From Porticoccaceae bacterium UBA2002 (GTDB lineage Bacteria > Pseudomonadota > Gammaproteobacteria > Pseudomonadales > Porticoccaceae): a stretch of 15,101 bases of DNA. Below, piece by piece: positions 6,812 to 14,645 of this stretch. The position numbers and the translations under genes were made by a program. Numbering within the stretch: position 1 is the first letter of the stretch; every line of letters begins with the position of its first letter. The notes beneath the pieces are model-generated. The model saw only the letters and a program-made list of their open reading frames with translations. It ran no database searches and had not been told where the DNA came from. The stretch is taken from the NCBI GenBank assembly GCA_002334915.1, contig DDCQ01000108.1, positions 1 to 15,101 on the forward strand, given 5' to 3'.

Positions 6812-7618
6812 ATGCCGGAATTGCCAGAGGTCGAGACCACTCTCAGGGGTATTGAGCCTGCCATAGCAGGTCAGGTTATCAGGCGCATTAAAGTGCATCA
6901 GGGCTCTCTGCGCTGGCCAGTTAATGCAAATCTCGCCCAGCTGGTTGAGGGGCAGACAATCACCCATCTATCCAGACGTGCCAAGTACCTGCTGATGCAA
7001 CTTGAACATGGTTCTATGCTTGTGCATCTGGGCATGAGTGGCAGCCTGCGGATTGTCCAGGCCAATACCCAGTTGCGCAAGCACGATCATATAGAAATGC
7101 AGATGAGCAATGGGTCCACTGTGCGATTTCACGACCCGCGTCGCTTTGGCTGCTGGCTCTGGTCTGAGGGCGCACATCAGCAGCTGGCTCACCTAGGGCC
7201 TGAACCCCTGTCTGAAGACTTCAATGGCCACAGGCTGTACCAGTTATCGCGCAAGCGCAAAGTGGCGGTCAAACCATTTATTATGGATAACAAAATCGTC
7301 GTCGGTGTTGGCAATATCTATGCCTCGGAGGCTCTATTTCGCAGTGGTATAAGGCCGGATAGAGGCGCAGGCAATATATCATTACAGCGCTATATTGAAC
7401 TCGCGGGCCATATCAAAGAGGTGTTGGCCGCGGCTATTGTGCAGGGCGGCACCACATTGCGGGATTTCGTTAATGGCAATGGTGAGCCCGGCTATTTTCA
7501 ACAGACTCTGGCGGTCTATGGGCGCGGAGGCGAGCACTGTGTCGCCTGCAAGGGACTGTTAAAGGAAATTAAACTTGGGCAGCGCAGCTCGGTATTCTGT
7601 GCGCGCTGCCAGAGGTAG
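6812..7618 (+). CDS. mutM: Formamidopyrimidine-DNA glycosylase (Fpg/MutM)
   Basis: Base-excision repair enzyme that removes oxidised purines such as 8-oxoguanine and formamidopyrimidines and cuts the strand by beta,delta-elimination. All hallmarks are present in 268 residues. PELPEVETT directly follows the start Met, giving the catalytic N-terminal Pro and the Glu after it. Lys58 lies in RRAKYLL, and HDPRRFG is at about 107-113. The helix-two-turn-helix segment VGVGNIYASEALF is at about 164-176. A C-terminal zinc finger carries Cys243, Cys246, Cys263 and Cys266. The ATG at 6812 has AGGA at a good distance. The length is normal. It converges on coaD, with stop codons 1 base apart. Confidence 0.98.
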   Translation: MPELPEVETTLRGIEPAIAGQVIRRIKVHQGSLRWPVNANLAQLVEGQTITHLSRRAKYLLMQLEHGSMLVHLGMSGSLRIVQANTQLRKHDHIEMQMSNGSTVRFHDPRRFGCWLWSEGAHQQLAHLGPEPLSEDFNGHRLYQLSRKRKVAVKPFIMDNKIVVGVGNIYASEALFRSGIRPDRGAGNISLQRYIELAGHIKEVLAAAIVQGGTTLRDFVNGNGEPGYFQQTLAVYGRGGEHCVACKGLLKEIKLGQRSSVFCARCQR

Positions 7619-7619
7619 T

Positions 7620-8135
<516 letters not shown>

Positions 8136-8144
8136 TTACTCAAA

Positions 8145-8741
8145 TTACGCCCCGGGCTCAATGTAAGAATAGAGGCAGTATTTTACCTCTCCCGCGACTT
8201 TCTCCTGAAGCTGCTTCCAGTTACTGGGGGCCGCGAAACTGTTATCCGCTGTGGGCAGTTCAACATAGATAGCCGCCCCGGGCGCCAGCCAGCCAGGGCT
8301 GTTGATTGCTGCGCATATGGAACAGTGCAGCTGTTTATCGAAAGGCGGGTCGATAAATACAATATGGTAGCCCTCCTTTGGTCTGGTTTGCTGCAAATAC
8401 TGTTGGCAGTCTGCACTGATAATGCTGAGATTTTCGGCCTCTAGCAGAGCCTTGTTGTCCCTCAGTTGCTGCACCGCATCTGGATGCCGCTCAATGGCGG
8501 TGCAGCTGGCGGCGTCGCGAGATAGAGCCTCAAAACTCAGAGCTCCGGAACCGGCGAACAGGTCAAGGCATCGCGCGCCAGGAATATCGGTCGCCAGCCA
8601 GTTAAACAGGGTTTCGCGAATACGATCGCCAGTGGGCCTTAAACCGGGCGCCACTGGAAACGACAGCTGACGGCTGCGCCACTGGCCGCCAATAATTCTC
8701 AGCTTCTGCTGCCCTTTGCCCTGAGTTTTATTGCCGCGCAA
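8145..8741 (-). CDS. rsmD: 16S rRNA (guanine966-N2)-methyltransferase RsmD
   Basis: Class I SAM-dependent methyltransferase expected to make m2G966 in 16S rRNA during 30S assembly. In 198 residues one sees LRIIGGQWRSRQLSF near the N terminus, RPTGDRIRETLFNWL at about 35-49, the SAM-binding motif LDLFAGSGALSFEALSR at about 59-75, and the catalytic DPPF at 131-134. Translation starts at a TTG (8741-8739): a TAA stop codon lies immediately upstream in frame, and a good AGGAG (plus-strand 8749-8753) sits 7 bases before the TTG, so no ATG start is available. It is divergent from ftsY, as in Escherichia coli and Pseudomonas, and upstream of coaD. Confidence 0.96.
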   Translation of the reverse strand: MRGNKTQGKGQQKLRIIGGQWRSRQLSFPVAPGLRPTGDRIRETLFNWLATDIPGARCLDLFAGSGALSFEALSRDAASCTAIERHPDAVQQLRDNKALLEAENLSIISADCQQYLQQTRPKEGYHIVFIDPPFDKQLHCSICAAINSPGWLAPGAAIYVELPTADNSFAAPSNWKQLQEKVAGEVKYCLYSYIEPGA

Positions 8742-8764
8742 TTAGATGCTCCTAATCATTGAGT

Positions 8765-8788
8765 TTTACCCACTTTTTCCAGGGTAAA
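8765..8788. repeat. 7-bp inverted repeat in the rsmD-ftsY divergent region
   Basis: TTTACCC (8765-8771) and GGGTAAA (8782-8788) are perfect inverted repeats around a 10-base T-rich loop. They overlap the candidate -35 region for ftsY. They could be an operator or chance; no U tract follows in either direction, so a terminator is unlikely. Confidence 0.3.
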
Positions 8789-8802
8789 TGGTAGGATACA
8801 CT
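8775..8802 (+). promoter_or_regulatory. Weak candidate promoter for ftsY
   Basis: TTTTCC (8775-8780), 16 bases, then TACACT (8797-8802). The -10 matches 4 of 6 consensus positions and the -35 match is poor. It is placed suitably about 30 bases before the ftsY ATG. This is a tentative call. Confidence 0.22.
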
Positions 8803-8833
8803 AGATTTCAATAACCGTAATATAAGAACCTCC

Positions 8834-9931
8834 ATGGATTCTCCCTCATCTGAAAACAAGCCTGTCGAAGCCAAAAAGACTTCATTTTTGGACCGTTTCC
8901 GACGCAGCTCGACGGCCTATGATACTGCTCCAGAAGAGACCCAACTGACAGAGACTCCCCACAATGAGGCGCCCTCTGTAACAATATCAGCCACAAAACC
9001 AGCCACAAAACTAAGCTTTGCTCAGCGCATGCGTAAAGCATTGACTCGCACCGGTGAGGGCATCGGCAGTCTGTTTTTGGGCGGCAAAGCTATAGATGAT
9101 GAGCTGCTTGAGGAGCTGGAAACCTTGCTGCTGATGGCAGATGTGGGTATGGATACCACAGCCAGTATACTGGCGGAGATAACAGAGCGGCTCAACCGCA
9201 AGGAGCTTAAAGATAGCGATGCGTTGAAGACTGTACTCAGTGAAATACTGCAGGCAAAGCTTGAGCCCTGTGCCGTGCCTTTGGATTTAAACGGCCAGCA
9301 ACAGCCATTTGTTATTCTGGTGGTGGGTGTCAACGGGGTGGGTAAAACCACCACCATAGGTAAAATTGCCAACCGACTGCAGCAGCAGGGCAAGTCAGTT
9401 ATGCTGGCCGCAGGCGATACCTTCCGTGCGGCGGCTGTCGAGCAATTGCAGGTCTGGGGTGAACGCAATAATGTGCCAGTGATTGCCCAGCATACAGGGG
9501 CCGATAGTGCCTCGGTGATTTTCGATGCTATCCAGGCGGCCAAGTCCCGAAATATAGATGTGATTATTGCCGACACAGCGGGCAGGTTGCACAACAAAAG
9601 CAATTTGATGGAAGAGCTAAAAAAGGTAAAGCGCGTGGCAGGCAAGCTTGATGATACGGCGCCTCAGGAAGTACTCTTAGTATTGGATGCAGGCACTGGC
9701 CAAAATGCCATGGCACAGATGTCCCAATTTAATGAGGTGGTCGGCGTCACCGGTATAGCGCTGACCAAACTTGATGGCACTGCTAAAGGCGGCGTTATCT
9801 TTGCCCTGGCCGATAAGTTTTCAGTACCCATTCGCTATATTGGCGTGGGCGAGGCCCAGGACGACCTGCAGTCTTTTGAAGCCAGTCAATTTGTCGATGC
9901 CCTGCTCAGTGCAGGGATAACTGAGCAGTAA
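8834..9931 (+). CDS. ftsY: Signal recognition particle receptor FtsY
   Basis: GTPase that receives ribosome-nascent-chain-SRP complexes at the inner membrane for co-translational insertion of membrane proteins. The 365 residues comprise a short, polar, variable A domain (about 1-60) and an N domain of helices (about 62-145). The G domain follows with the P loop GVNGVGKTT (165-173), GDTFRAAAVEQL (194-205), DTAGR (247-251), TKLDG (311-315) and GVGE (337-340). The A domain is much shorter than in E. coli FtsY, within the range of other gammaproteobacteria. The ATG at 8834 lacks an obvious Shine-Dalgarno sequence. ftsE begins 2 bases after its stop, so ftsY-ftsE-ftsX is an operon. Confidence 0.98.
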   Translation: MDSPSSENKPVEAKKTSFLDRFRRSSTAYDTAPEETQLTETPHNEAPSVTISATKPATKLSFAQRMRKALTRTGEGIGSLFLGGKAIDDELLEELETLLLMADVGMDTTASILAEITERLNRKELKDSDALKTVLSEILQAKLEPCAVPLDLNGQQQPFVILVVGVNGVGKTTTIGKIANRLQQQGKSVMLAAGDTFRAAAVEQLQVWGERNNVPVIAQHTGADSASVIFDAIQAAKSRNIDVIIADTAGRLHNKSNLMEELKKVKRVAGKLDDTAPQEVLLVLDAGTGQNAMAQMSQFNEVVGVTGIALTKLDGTAKGGVIFALADKFSVPIRYIGVGEAQDDLQSFEASQFVDALLSAGITEQ

Positions 9932-9933
9932 AT

Positions 9934-10608
9934 ATGATTTGTTTCGATAATCTCAGCAAACGCTACCCCGGTGGTTTCGAGGCGCTCAAGAATGTCAGCT
10001 TTGAAATGGACGCGGGAGAGATGGCCTTTCTGACCGGACACTCCGGCGCAGGCAAGAGCACATTGCTAAAAATGCTGATGCTTATGGAGCGACCCACATC
10101 GGGTAATCTACTGATCAATGGCAAAAACCTCAATCGGCTGTCAAACTCCCAGATTCCTATCTATCGCAGACAGGTCGGAGTGGTTTTTCAGAATCATCAA
10201 CTACTTCTGGATCGAACTGTGTTCGACAATGTTGCTCTGCCTCTGCAGGTCTCTGGCTACCCCAGCAGCGAAATTGGTCGCCGGGTGCGCGCAGCGCTAG
10301 ATGGCGTTGGCCTATTGGAGAAAGAGCAGCAAAAGCCTATTGCCCTGTCTGGCGGTGAGCAACAGCGTGTTGGCATTGCCCGGGCAGTGGTTCACAAGCC
10401 CCGCATACTGTTGGCCGATGAGCCAACCGGCAATCTGGATCCCGAGTTATCCAGTGAAATTATGGCCCTGTTTCGCCGCTTCCAGAATGTTGGCGTGACT
10501 GTATTAATTGCCACCCATGACATTACTCTGATCAATCGCATGCAGCTAAGAATTATGCACCTCGAAGAGGGTGAGCTGACCGACGATGGAGCCGGTTATG
10601 GCCGCTAA
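9934..10608 (+). CDS. ftsE: Cell division ATP-binding protein FtsE
   Basis: Cytoplasmic ATPase of the FtsEX complex, a type VII ABC system that does not transport but signals mechanically to periplasmic activators of septal peptidoglycan amidases. The 224 residues contain Walker A GHSGAGKS (35-42), Q-loop Gln86, signature LSGGEQQR (138-145), Walker B ILLADEPTGNLD (158-169) with its catalytic Glu, and switch His195. The start ATG lies 2 bases after the ftsY stop with no strong ribosome-binding sequence, which suggests coupling to ftsY translation. Its 3' end overlaps the ftsX start. Confidence 0.97.
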   Translation: MICFDNLSKRYPGGFEALKNVSFEMDAGEMAFLTGHSGAGKSTLLKMLMLMERPTSGNLLINGKNLNRLSNSQIPIYRRQVGVVFQNHQLLLDRTVFDNVALPLQVSGYPSSEIGRRVRAALDGVGLLEKEQQKPIALSGGEQQRVGIARAVVHKPRILLADEPTGNLDPELSSEIMALFRRFQNVGVTVLIATHDITLINRMQLRIMHLEEGELTDDGAGYGR

Positions 10609-11593
10609 AGACAGAAACACACGTGATAGAGCTCAGCGCGGCGCCAGCGGCAAAAAAATAAGATTTGCCGATCGCTGGCAGGGCTACAAATCACATCATC
10701 GAGATACCATCCGCGTCAGTTTGCGCAAACTGCTGAGTGAACCACTGCAAACATTAATGACTGTAGCGGTGATTGCCATTGCTCTGGCGCTGCCATCGGC
10801 CCTGTATCTAACGGTGGAAAACATTGACCAGCTGGGCAGTCATTTTGAATCCTCAGCGCAGATTACCGTCTTTGTTAAAAAGGGCGCCAAACCCCAGGCA
10901 ATTGATAGCTTGCGGGCAGAACTCGATGCCATGTCCGGAGTAGACAGCCTGAGTTATATTTCTGCCAAACAGGCACTGTTGGAGTTTAAAGCGCTGTCCG
11001 GTTTTGGTTCGGCGCTGCGCGATCTGGAGGAAAATCCCCTGCCAGCGGTGTTTTTGGTGCAACCAGCGGTCTCAGAGCCCATCGATATGGGCCAGATAAA
11101 ACGTCTGATGAATAAAATTAATTCCTTTGCCCTGGTGGACGATGTGCAGATTGATATGGCCTGGCTACAGCGCCTGCACAGTCTCACCGAGATGGGTCAC
11201 AAAGTGGTTGTGGCCCTGGGAGCAGCTCTTGGATTGGGGGTTTTATTGGTTATTGGCAATACTATCCGCCTGTCTATCCAGAGTCGTCGCGATGAAATAA
11301 TTGTTATCAAGCTGGTTGGCGGTACCAATGCCTATGTGCGACGGCCCTTCCTCTACACTGGTATGCTGCTGGGCGTATTTGGCGCATTGGCCGCCGCCAT
11401 TATGATCTATGCCAGTCTGCTGTGGATGAGTAGTTCAGTGGCCAACCTAGCGGAGCTGTACCAGAGCCAGTATCGGCTTCAGGGGCTGGGTATTCTGGGC
11501 TTTTTAGGCCTGGTAGGCCTGGGCGGTCTCTTCGGATTGGGCGGTGCCTGGATAGCGGTGAGCAAACATCTTCGGGATATTGAGCCAAAATAG
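10598..11593 (+). CDS. ftsX: Cell division protein FtsX (permease-like)
   Basis: Inner-membrane partner of FtsE that transmits ATP-driven movement to amidase activators such as EnvC at the division site. With the ATG at 10598 the protein has 331 residues. It has a basic cytoplasmic N terminus, a membrane helix at about 52-74, a large periplasmic loop at about 75-200, then helices at about 203-227, 251-276 and 297-320. That is the FtsX topology, with the activator-binding loop between helices 1 and 2. GGAG at 10588-10591, 6 bases upstream, favours this start. An ATG at 10586 would add four residues. The overlap with ftsE is 11 bases (23 with the earlier start), typical of translational coupling. 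Confidence 0.96.
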   Translation: MAAKDRNTRDRAQRGASGKKIRFADRWQGYKSHHRDTIRVSLRKLLSEPLQTLMTVAVIAIALALPSALYLTVENIDQLGSHFESSAQITVFVKKGAKPQAIDSLRAELDAMSGVDSLSYISAKQALLEFKALSGFGSALRDLEENPLPAVFLVQPAVSEPIDMGQIKRLMNKINSFALVDDVQIDMAWLQRLHSLTEMGHKVVVALGAALGLGVLLVIGNTIRLSIQSRRDEIIVIKLVGGTNAYVRRPFLYTGMLLGVFGALAAAIMIYASLLWMSSSVANLAELYQSQYRLQGLGILGFLGLVGLGGLFGLGGAWIAVSKHLRDIEPK

Positions 11594-11663
11594 GCTGCGA
11601 TCTCGTACAAAGCCACGTAACTCCTGATATTTATTGAACTCTTAATTGAACCTTCAGGGGCTA

Positions 11664-11697
11664 GGAACTACTAATCTTTTAGTGCTAAACTTATAAA
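11664..11697 (+). promoter_or_regulatory. Possible rpoH promoter elements (sigma-E-like and sigma-70-like)
   Basis: The 139-base ftsX-rpoH gap holds GGAACT (11664-11669), which resembles the RpoE -35 element, and CTAAA (11685-11689), which resembles its -10; their spacing is about 2 bases shorter than usual. A separate TATAAA (11692-11697) matches a sigma-70 -10 at 5 of 6 positions but has no good -35. In E. coli rpoH is driven by several promoters, including one that depends on RpoE. No clear terminator for ftsX is present in the gap. Confidence 0.28.
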
Positions 11698-11732
11698 CCA
11701 GCTGTTTTTAGACAACCTTTTTAGAGAGTTAT

Positions 11733-12587
11733 ATGAGCAAAGCCCTTCAAACCATGGAATGGATGACCCCAGGCGCCAATCTGAATGCTTACATTCAGGG
11801 TACTGCCACGGTGCCGATTCTCTCTATTGAAGAGGAAAAATCTCTGGGCGAGGCACTTTACTACGAAGATGATCTAGATGCTGCTCGCCGTCTGGTAATG
11901 TCTCATTTACGTTTTGTTGTTCACATTGCACGTTCCTACAACGGATATGGCCTGCCTCTCGCAGACCTTATCCAGGAGGGCAATGTGGGCCTGATGAAGG
12001 CGGTGCGACGCTTTAACCCTGAAAAAGGTGTGCGCGTGGTGTCCTTCGCGGTGCACTGGATCAAGGCCGAGATTCACGAATTTATTCTGCGCAACTGGCG
12101 CATCGTTAAAATTGCCACCACCAAGTCCCAGCGCAAGCTGTTCTTTAACCTGCGCAGCGCCAAAAAGCAGTTGCAGTGGTTGACCGCTGACGAGGCCAAA
12201 GCAGTTGCCGATGATCTGGGCGTAGAAGTCAGAGATGTGATGGAAATGGAAATGCGCCTCACGGCTCGCGACTCAGCATTTGATGCTCCGGCAGAAGACG
12301 ATGATGAGAAAGCGGCTTATGCGCCAGCTTACTTTCTTGAAGATAAAGGCGCTGATCCCGCTCAGCAAGTCGAAAACGAAGATTACGAGGGCGACAATAA
12401 TCTGCGCCTTGCCGCTGCTGTTAAGAGCCTTGACGAGCGCAGCCAGAATATTCTGCAGCGCCGGTGGCTGGACGACAAAAAGGCCACATTGCACCAGCTA
12501 GCGGATGAATATGGCGTGTCTGCCGAGCGTATTCGCCAGCTTGAGAACAATGCCATGAAGAAAGTTCGCACCGCCATGGAAGCCTAA
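11733..12587 (+). CDS. rpoH: RNA polymerase heat-shock sigma factor RpoH (sigma-32)
   Basis: Alternative sigma factor that directs transcription of chaperone and protease genes in response to misfolded protein. The 284-residue length is usual. Region 2 lies at about 53-122 ([32 protein letters not shown], then [14 protein letters not shown]), and the RpoH-specific box QRKLFFNLR at 133-141. An acidic stretch lies at about 188-220. Region 4 lies at about 228-281, ending with the helix-turn-helix [20 protein letters not shown]. It lies downstream of ftsX on the same strand with a 139-base gap, so it probably has its own promoter as well as possible read-through. It is followed by a dedicated terminator. 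Confidence 0.98.
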   Translation: MSKALQTMEWMTPGANLNAYIQGTATVPILSIEEEKSLGEALYYEDDLDAARRLVMSHLRFVVHIARSYNGYGLPLADLIQEGNVGLMKAVRRFNPEKGVRVVSFAVHWIKAEIHEFILRNWRIVKIATTKSQRKLFFNLRSAKKQLQWLTADEAKAVADDLGVEVRDVMEMEMRLTARDSAFDAPAEDDDEKAAYAPAYFLEDKGADPAQQVENEDYEGDNNLRLAAAVKSLDERSQNILQRRWLDDKKATLHQLADEYGVSAERIRQLENNAMKKVRTAMEA

Positions 12588-12606
12588 GCAGACGCGAGAC
12601 CTCTCC

Positions 12607-12662
12607 AAGCCGCACTAAATTAAACTTCAAATTGAACGTATAAATAAAAGTGCGGCTTTTTT
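12607..12662 (+). terminator. Rho-independent terminator after rpoH with a long AT-rich loop
   Basis: AAGCCGCACT (12607-12616) pairs perfectly with AGTGCGGCTT (12649-12658), and a run of six T residues (12657-12662) follows. The loop is 32 bases, very AT-rich and much longer than normal; it holds a small inner palindrome TTCAAATTGAA (12626-12636). The stem and T run argue for a working terminator despite the loop. Confidence 0.7.
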
Positions 12663-12691
12663 ATTGCCCAAATTAAGCATCCAAACCCCCT

Positions 12692-13063
12692 ATGAATAAA
12701 CAGCTGTGGATTAAGATTATTGCTCTCAGCGGCGCCACCTCTGTCGCGCTGGGTGCGTTTGCCGCCCATGGTTTGGCCGATAGTCTGTCATTAAAGATGA
12801 TGGCGACCTTCCGCACCGCGGTGCTGTATCAGTTTTTACATACCATTGCGTTGCTGGGCTTGGTCAGTCTGCCCGAACAATTGATTATTTCAAACCGACA
12901 AGCGCTGACAGCCAAAAGCTGGCTGTTGGGCATAGTGCTGTTTTCCGGCTCCCTCTATGGTCTGGTATTTAGTGGTATCAGTGCTCTGGGTATGATCACT
13001 CCCCTGGGTGGTCTGGCCTTTATTAGCGGTTGGCTACTACTTTTCACCGCCGTTAAAAAGTGA
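12692..13063 (+). CDS. DUF423 family small inner membrane protein (YgdD-like)
   Basis: Small hydrophobic protein of 123 residues. It matches the DUF423 family: GAFAAHGL at 21-28, a YQFLHTIALL helix at about 46-55, IVLFSGSLYGL at 81-91, and the closing TPLGGLAFISGW at about 103-114. About four membrane helices are visible (roughly 7-28, 43-60, 76-95 and 98-119). The function of the family is not established. The ATG at 12692 has no good ribosome-binding sequence. The gene lies between the rpoH terminator and trmB, ends 4 bases before trmB, and is probably co-transcribed with it. Confidence 0.9.
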   Translation: MNKQLWIKIIALSGATSVALGAFAAHGLADSLSLKMMATFRTAVLYQFLHTIALLGLVSLPEQLIISNRQALTAKSWLLGIVLFSGSLYGLVFSGISALGMITPLGGLAFISGWLLLFTAVKK

Positions 13064-13067
13064 ATAA

Positions 13068-13763
13068 ATGGATATCAGACCGGAATACCGCAAAAAATCA
13101 ATTCGCAGCTACGTGGTGCGTGCCGGCCGAATGACTGACGGCCAGCGCAGTGCCTTTGAAAATAGCTGGCCCCAATATGGCCTCAAACTAGCTGACGGGC
13201 CCATTGATACAGACAGATTATTTGGCCGCAGCGGTAGCAAAGTGTTGGAGATAGGTTTTGGCATGGGCGACTCTCTGTTGAAGATGGCCGCCGCAGAACC
13301 TGAAACTGATTTTATTGGTATCGAGGTGCATCCCCCGGGTGTTGGCACCTTGATAAATGGTGCCAGAGAGCAGGGTATCGAGAATCTGCGGGTCTACCTA
13401 GCCGATGCCAATGATGTGCTGGAAGAATGCATTGCCGCCGAGAGCATTGACCGCCTGCAGCTGTATTTCCCCGACCCCTGGCATAAGAAAAAGCATAATA
13501 AACGGCGCATAGTGCAACCCGGTTTTGTGCAGCTGGTGCGCGAGAAGCTTCGCCCTGGCGGTATATTGCATATGGCCACAGACTGGCAGCATTATGCCGA
13601 GCAGATGCTCGAGACATTGGATGAGGCCGAAGGTTTTGTGAACAGCGCCGGCTCGGGTAACTATTCTGCCCGCCCAGCTTACCGGCCGCTGACAAAGTTT
13701 GAATTGCGCGGCGAGCGTCTAGGTCATGGCGTATGGGACCTTATCTACCAAAAAACTGATTAA
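13068..13763 (+). CDS. trmB: tRNA (guanine46-N7)-methyltransferase TrmB
   Basis: SAM-dependent enzyme that makes m7G46 in the variable loop of tRNAs. The 231 residues show [15 protein letters not shown] near the N terminus, the SAM-binding [11 protein letters not shown] at 61-71, [10 protein letters not shown] at 84-93, the TrmB signature [15 protein letters not shown] at 133-147, and the C-terminal [20 protein letters not shown] at about 206-225. Length is normal. The ATG at 13068 lies 4 bases after the DUF423 stop with only weak ribosome-binding sequence, which suggests coupling. Confidence 0.97.
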   Translation: MDIRPEYRKKSIRSYVVRAGRMTDGQRSAFENSWPQYGLKLADGPIDTDRLFGRSGSKVLEIGFGMGDSLLKMAAAEPETDFIGIEVHPPGVGTLINGAREQGIENLRVYLADANDVLEECIAAESIDRLQLYFPDPWHKKKHNKRRIVQPGFVQLVREKLRPGGILHMATDWQHYAEQMLETLDEAEGFVNSAGSGNYSARPAYRPLTKFELRGERLGHGVWDLIYQKTD

Positions 13764-13834
13764 CCCCAGAGGTTAAATGACCTAAACTACTGAACAGTAA
13801 CTCAAATTTTAAAATAGCGATAACAGGATTTACC

Positions 13835-14572
13835 ATGAACCGATTGAAACTTCTCTCATTGACAGCACTACTTGCTCTGGCCGGCTGTGATCAAATGAAT
13901 AACCAGCCCCAGGAGGCAGATTTGCAAACTCAAGACCAAAAAATAAGCTACTTATTAGGCATGGATAATGGCAAAAATATCCAAACCATAGGCATCGAAA
14001 TCGACAATGCCGCGTTCCAGCAGGGATTTAACGACGGTTTAACTAATGCTGAACCCCAGCTGACGGAAGAGCAGATTGCCGAAGCCATTCAAGCTTTTGA
14101 AACTGTTATGACCGCCAAGCGCGAAGAGATGGAGCAGGCTGAGCAGCAGGCCAGCCAAATGCAGGGCGATGCCAATCTTGCCGAGGGCAGTGCCTTTTTG
14201 GCCGAGAATGGAGTCAAAGAAGGCGTGGTTACCACTGAGTCAGGTCTGCAGTATAAGATTCTGGTCGAAGGTTCAGGCGACAGGCCCAGCGTTGATAGCA
14301 TGGTAGAGGTTCATTATGCGGGCCGCCTGTTAGACGGTACCGAGTTTGATAGCTCAATAAAACGTGGCGTTCCAACCCAGTTTGGCGTTACTCAGGTAAT
14401 TGCCGGTTGGACAGAAGCTCTGCAGCTGATGCCAGAGGGCTCCAAATGGGAGCTATATATCCCGGCTGACCTAGCCTATGGCCCCGGCGGCACAGGCCCT
14501 ATTGGTCCCAATGCCACATTGATCTTCGAAGTCGAGCTGCTACAGGCAAATGTTGCGAGCGGAGAGGGTTAG
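13835..14572 (+). CDS. FKBP-type peptidyl-prolyl cis-trans isomerase, lipoprotein (FkpA/Mip-like)
   Basis: Prolyl isomerase and probable folding chaperone of the cell envelope, 245 residues. The N terminus is a lipoprotein signal with lipobox LAGC (residues 15-18; acylated Cys18). It is followed by Asp19, the residue that in E. coli favours inner-membrane retention. A helical FKBP_N dimerisation segment lies at about 32-125 (KISYLLGMDNGKNI, then FQQGFNDGL, then a long charged helix). The C-terminal FKBP domain is at about 132-238, with the active-site pattern Tyr161, Phe171-Asp172, Val188-Ile189, Trp192, Tyr215 and Phe231. The ATG at 13835 has AGGA 7 bases upstream. A TAAAAT at 13810-13815 resembles a -10 but has no good -35. 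It is monocistronic by context, with a strong terminator after it. Confidence 0.94.
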   Translation: MNRLKLLSLTALLALAGCDQMNNQPQEADLQTQDQKISYLLGMDNGKNIQTIGIEIDNAAFQQGFNDGLTNAEPQLTEEQIAEAIQAFETVMTAKREEMEQAEQQASQMQGDANLAEGSAFLAENGVKEGVVTTESGLQYKILVEGSGDRPSVDSMVEVHYAGRLLDGTEFDSSIKRGVPTQFGVTQVIAGWTEALQLMPEGSKWELYIPADLAYGPGGTGPIGPNATLIFEVELLQANVASGEG

Positions 14573-14597
14573 AATACAAACCCTGCAGCCTAAAGCT

Positions 14598-14625
14598 AAA
14601 AAGCCCCGAATCATCGGGGCTTTTT
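14598..14625. terminator. Strong bidirectional rho-independent terminator
   Basis: AAAAAGCCCCGA (14598-14609) and TCGGGGCTTTTT (14614-14625) form a perfect 12-bp stem with a 4-base loop, with T residues continuing to 14627. The A tract on the left serves minus-strand transcripts. It separates the convergent FKBP and rsd genes. Confidence 0.93.
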
Positions 14626-14645
14626 TTATGGCTATTGCTTAAATC

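Noticed and set aside
9022..9645. 207-residue open frame on the minus strand inside ftsY
   Set aside because: It mirrors the conserved N and G domains of FtsY; the Ser-rich, low-complexity translation is typical of an antisense shadow.
11670..11683. ACTAA/TTAGT hairpin in the ftsX-rpoH gap as a terminator
   Set aside because: The stem is only 5 AT-rich pairs with no T run after it, so termination is unlikely.
13788..13799. TACTG-AA-CAGTA inverted repeat upstream of the FKBP gene as an operator
   Set aside because: The 5-bp arms with a 2-base centre are short enough to be chance, and no promoter could be aligned with them.
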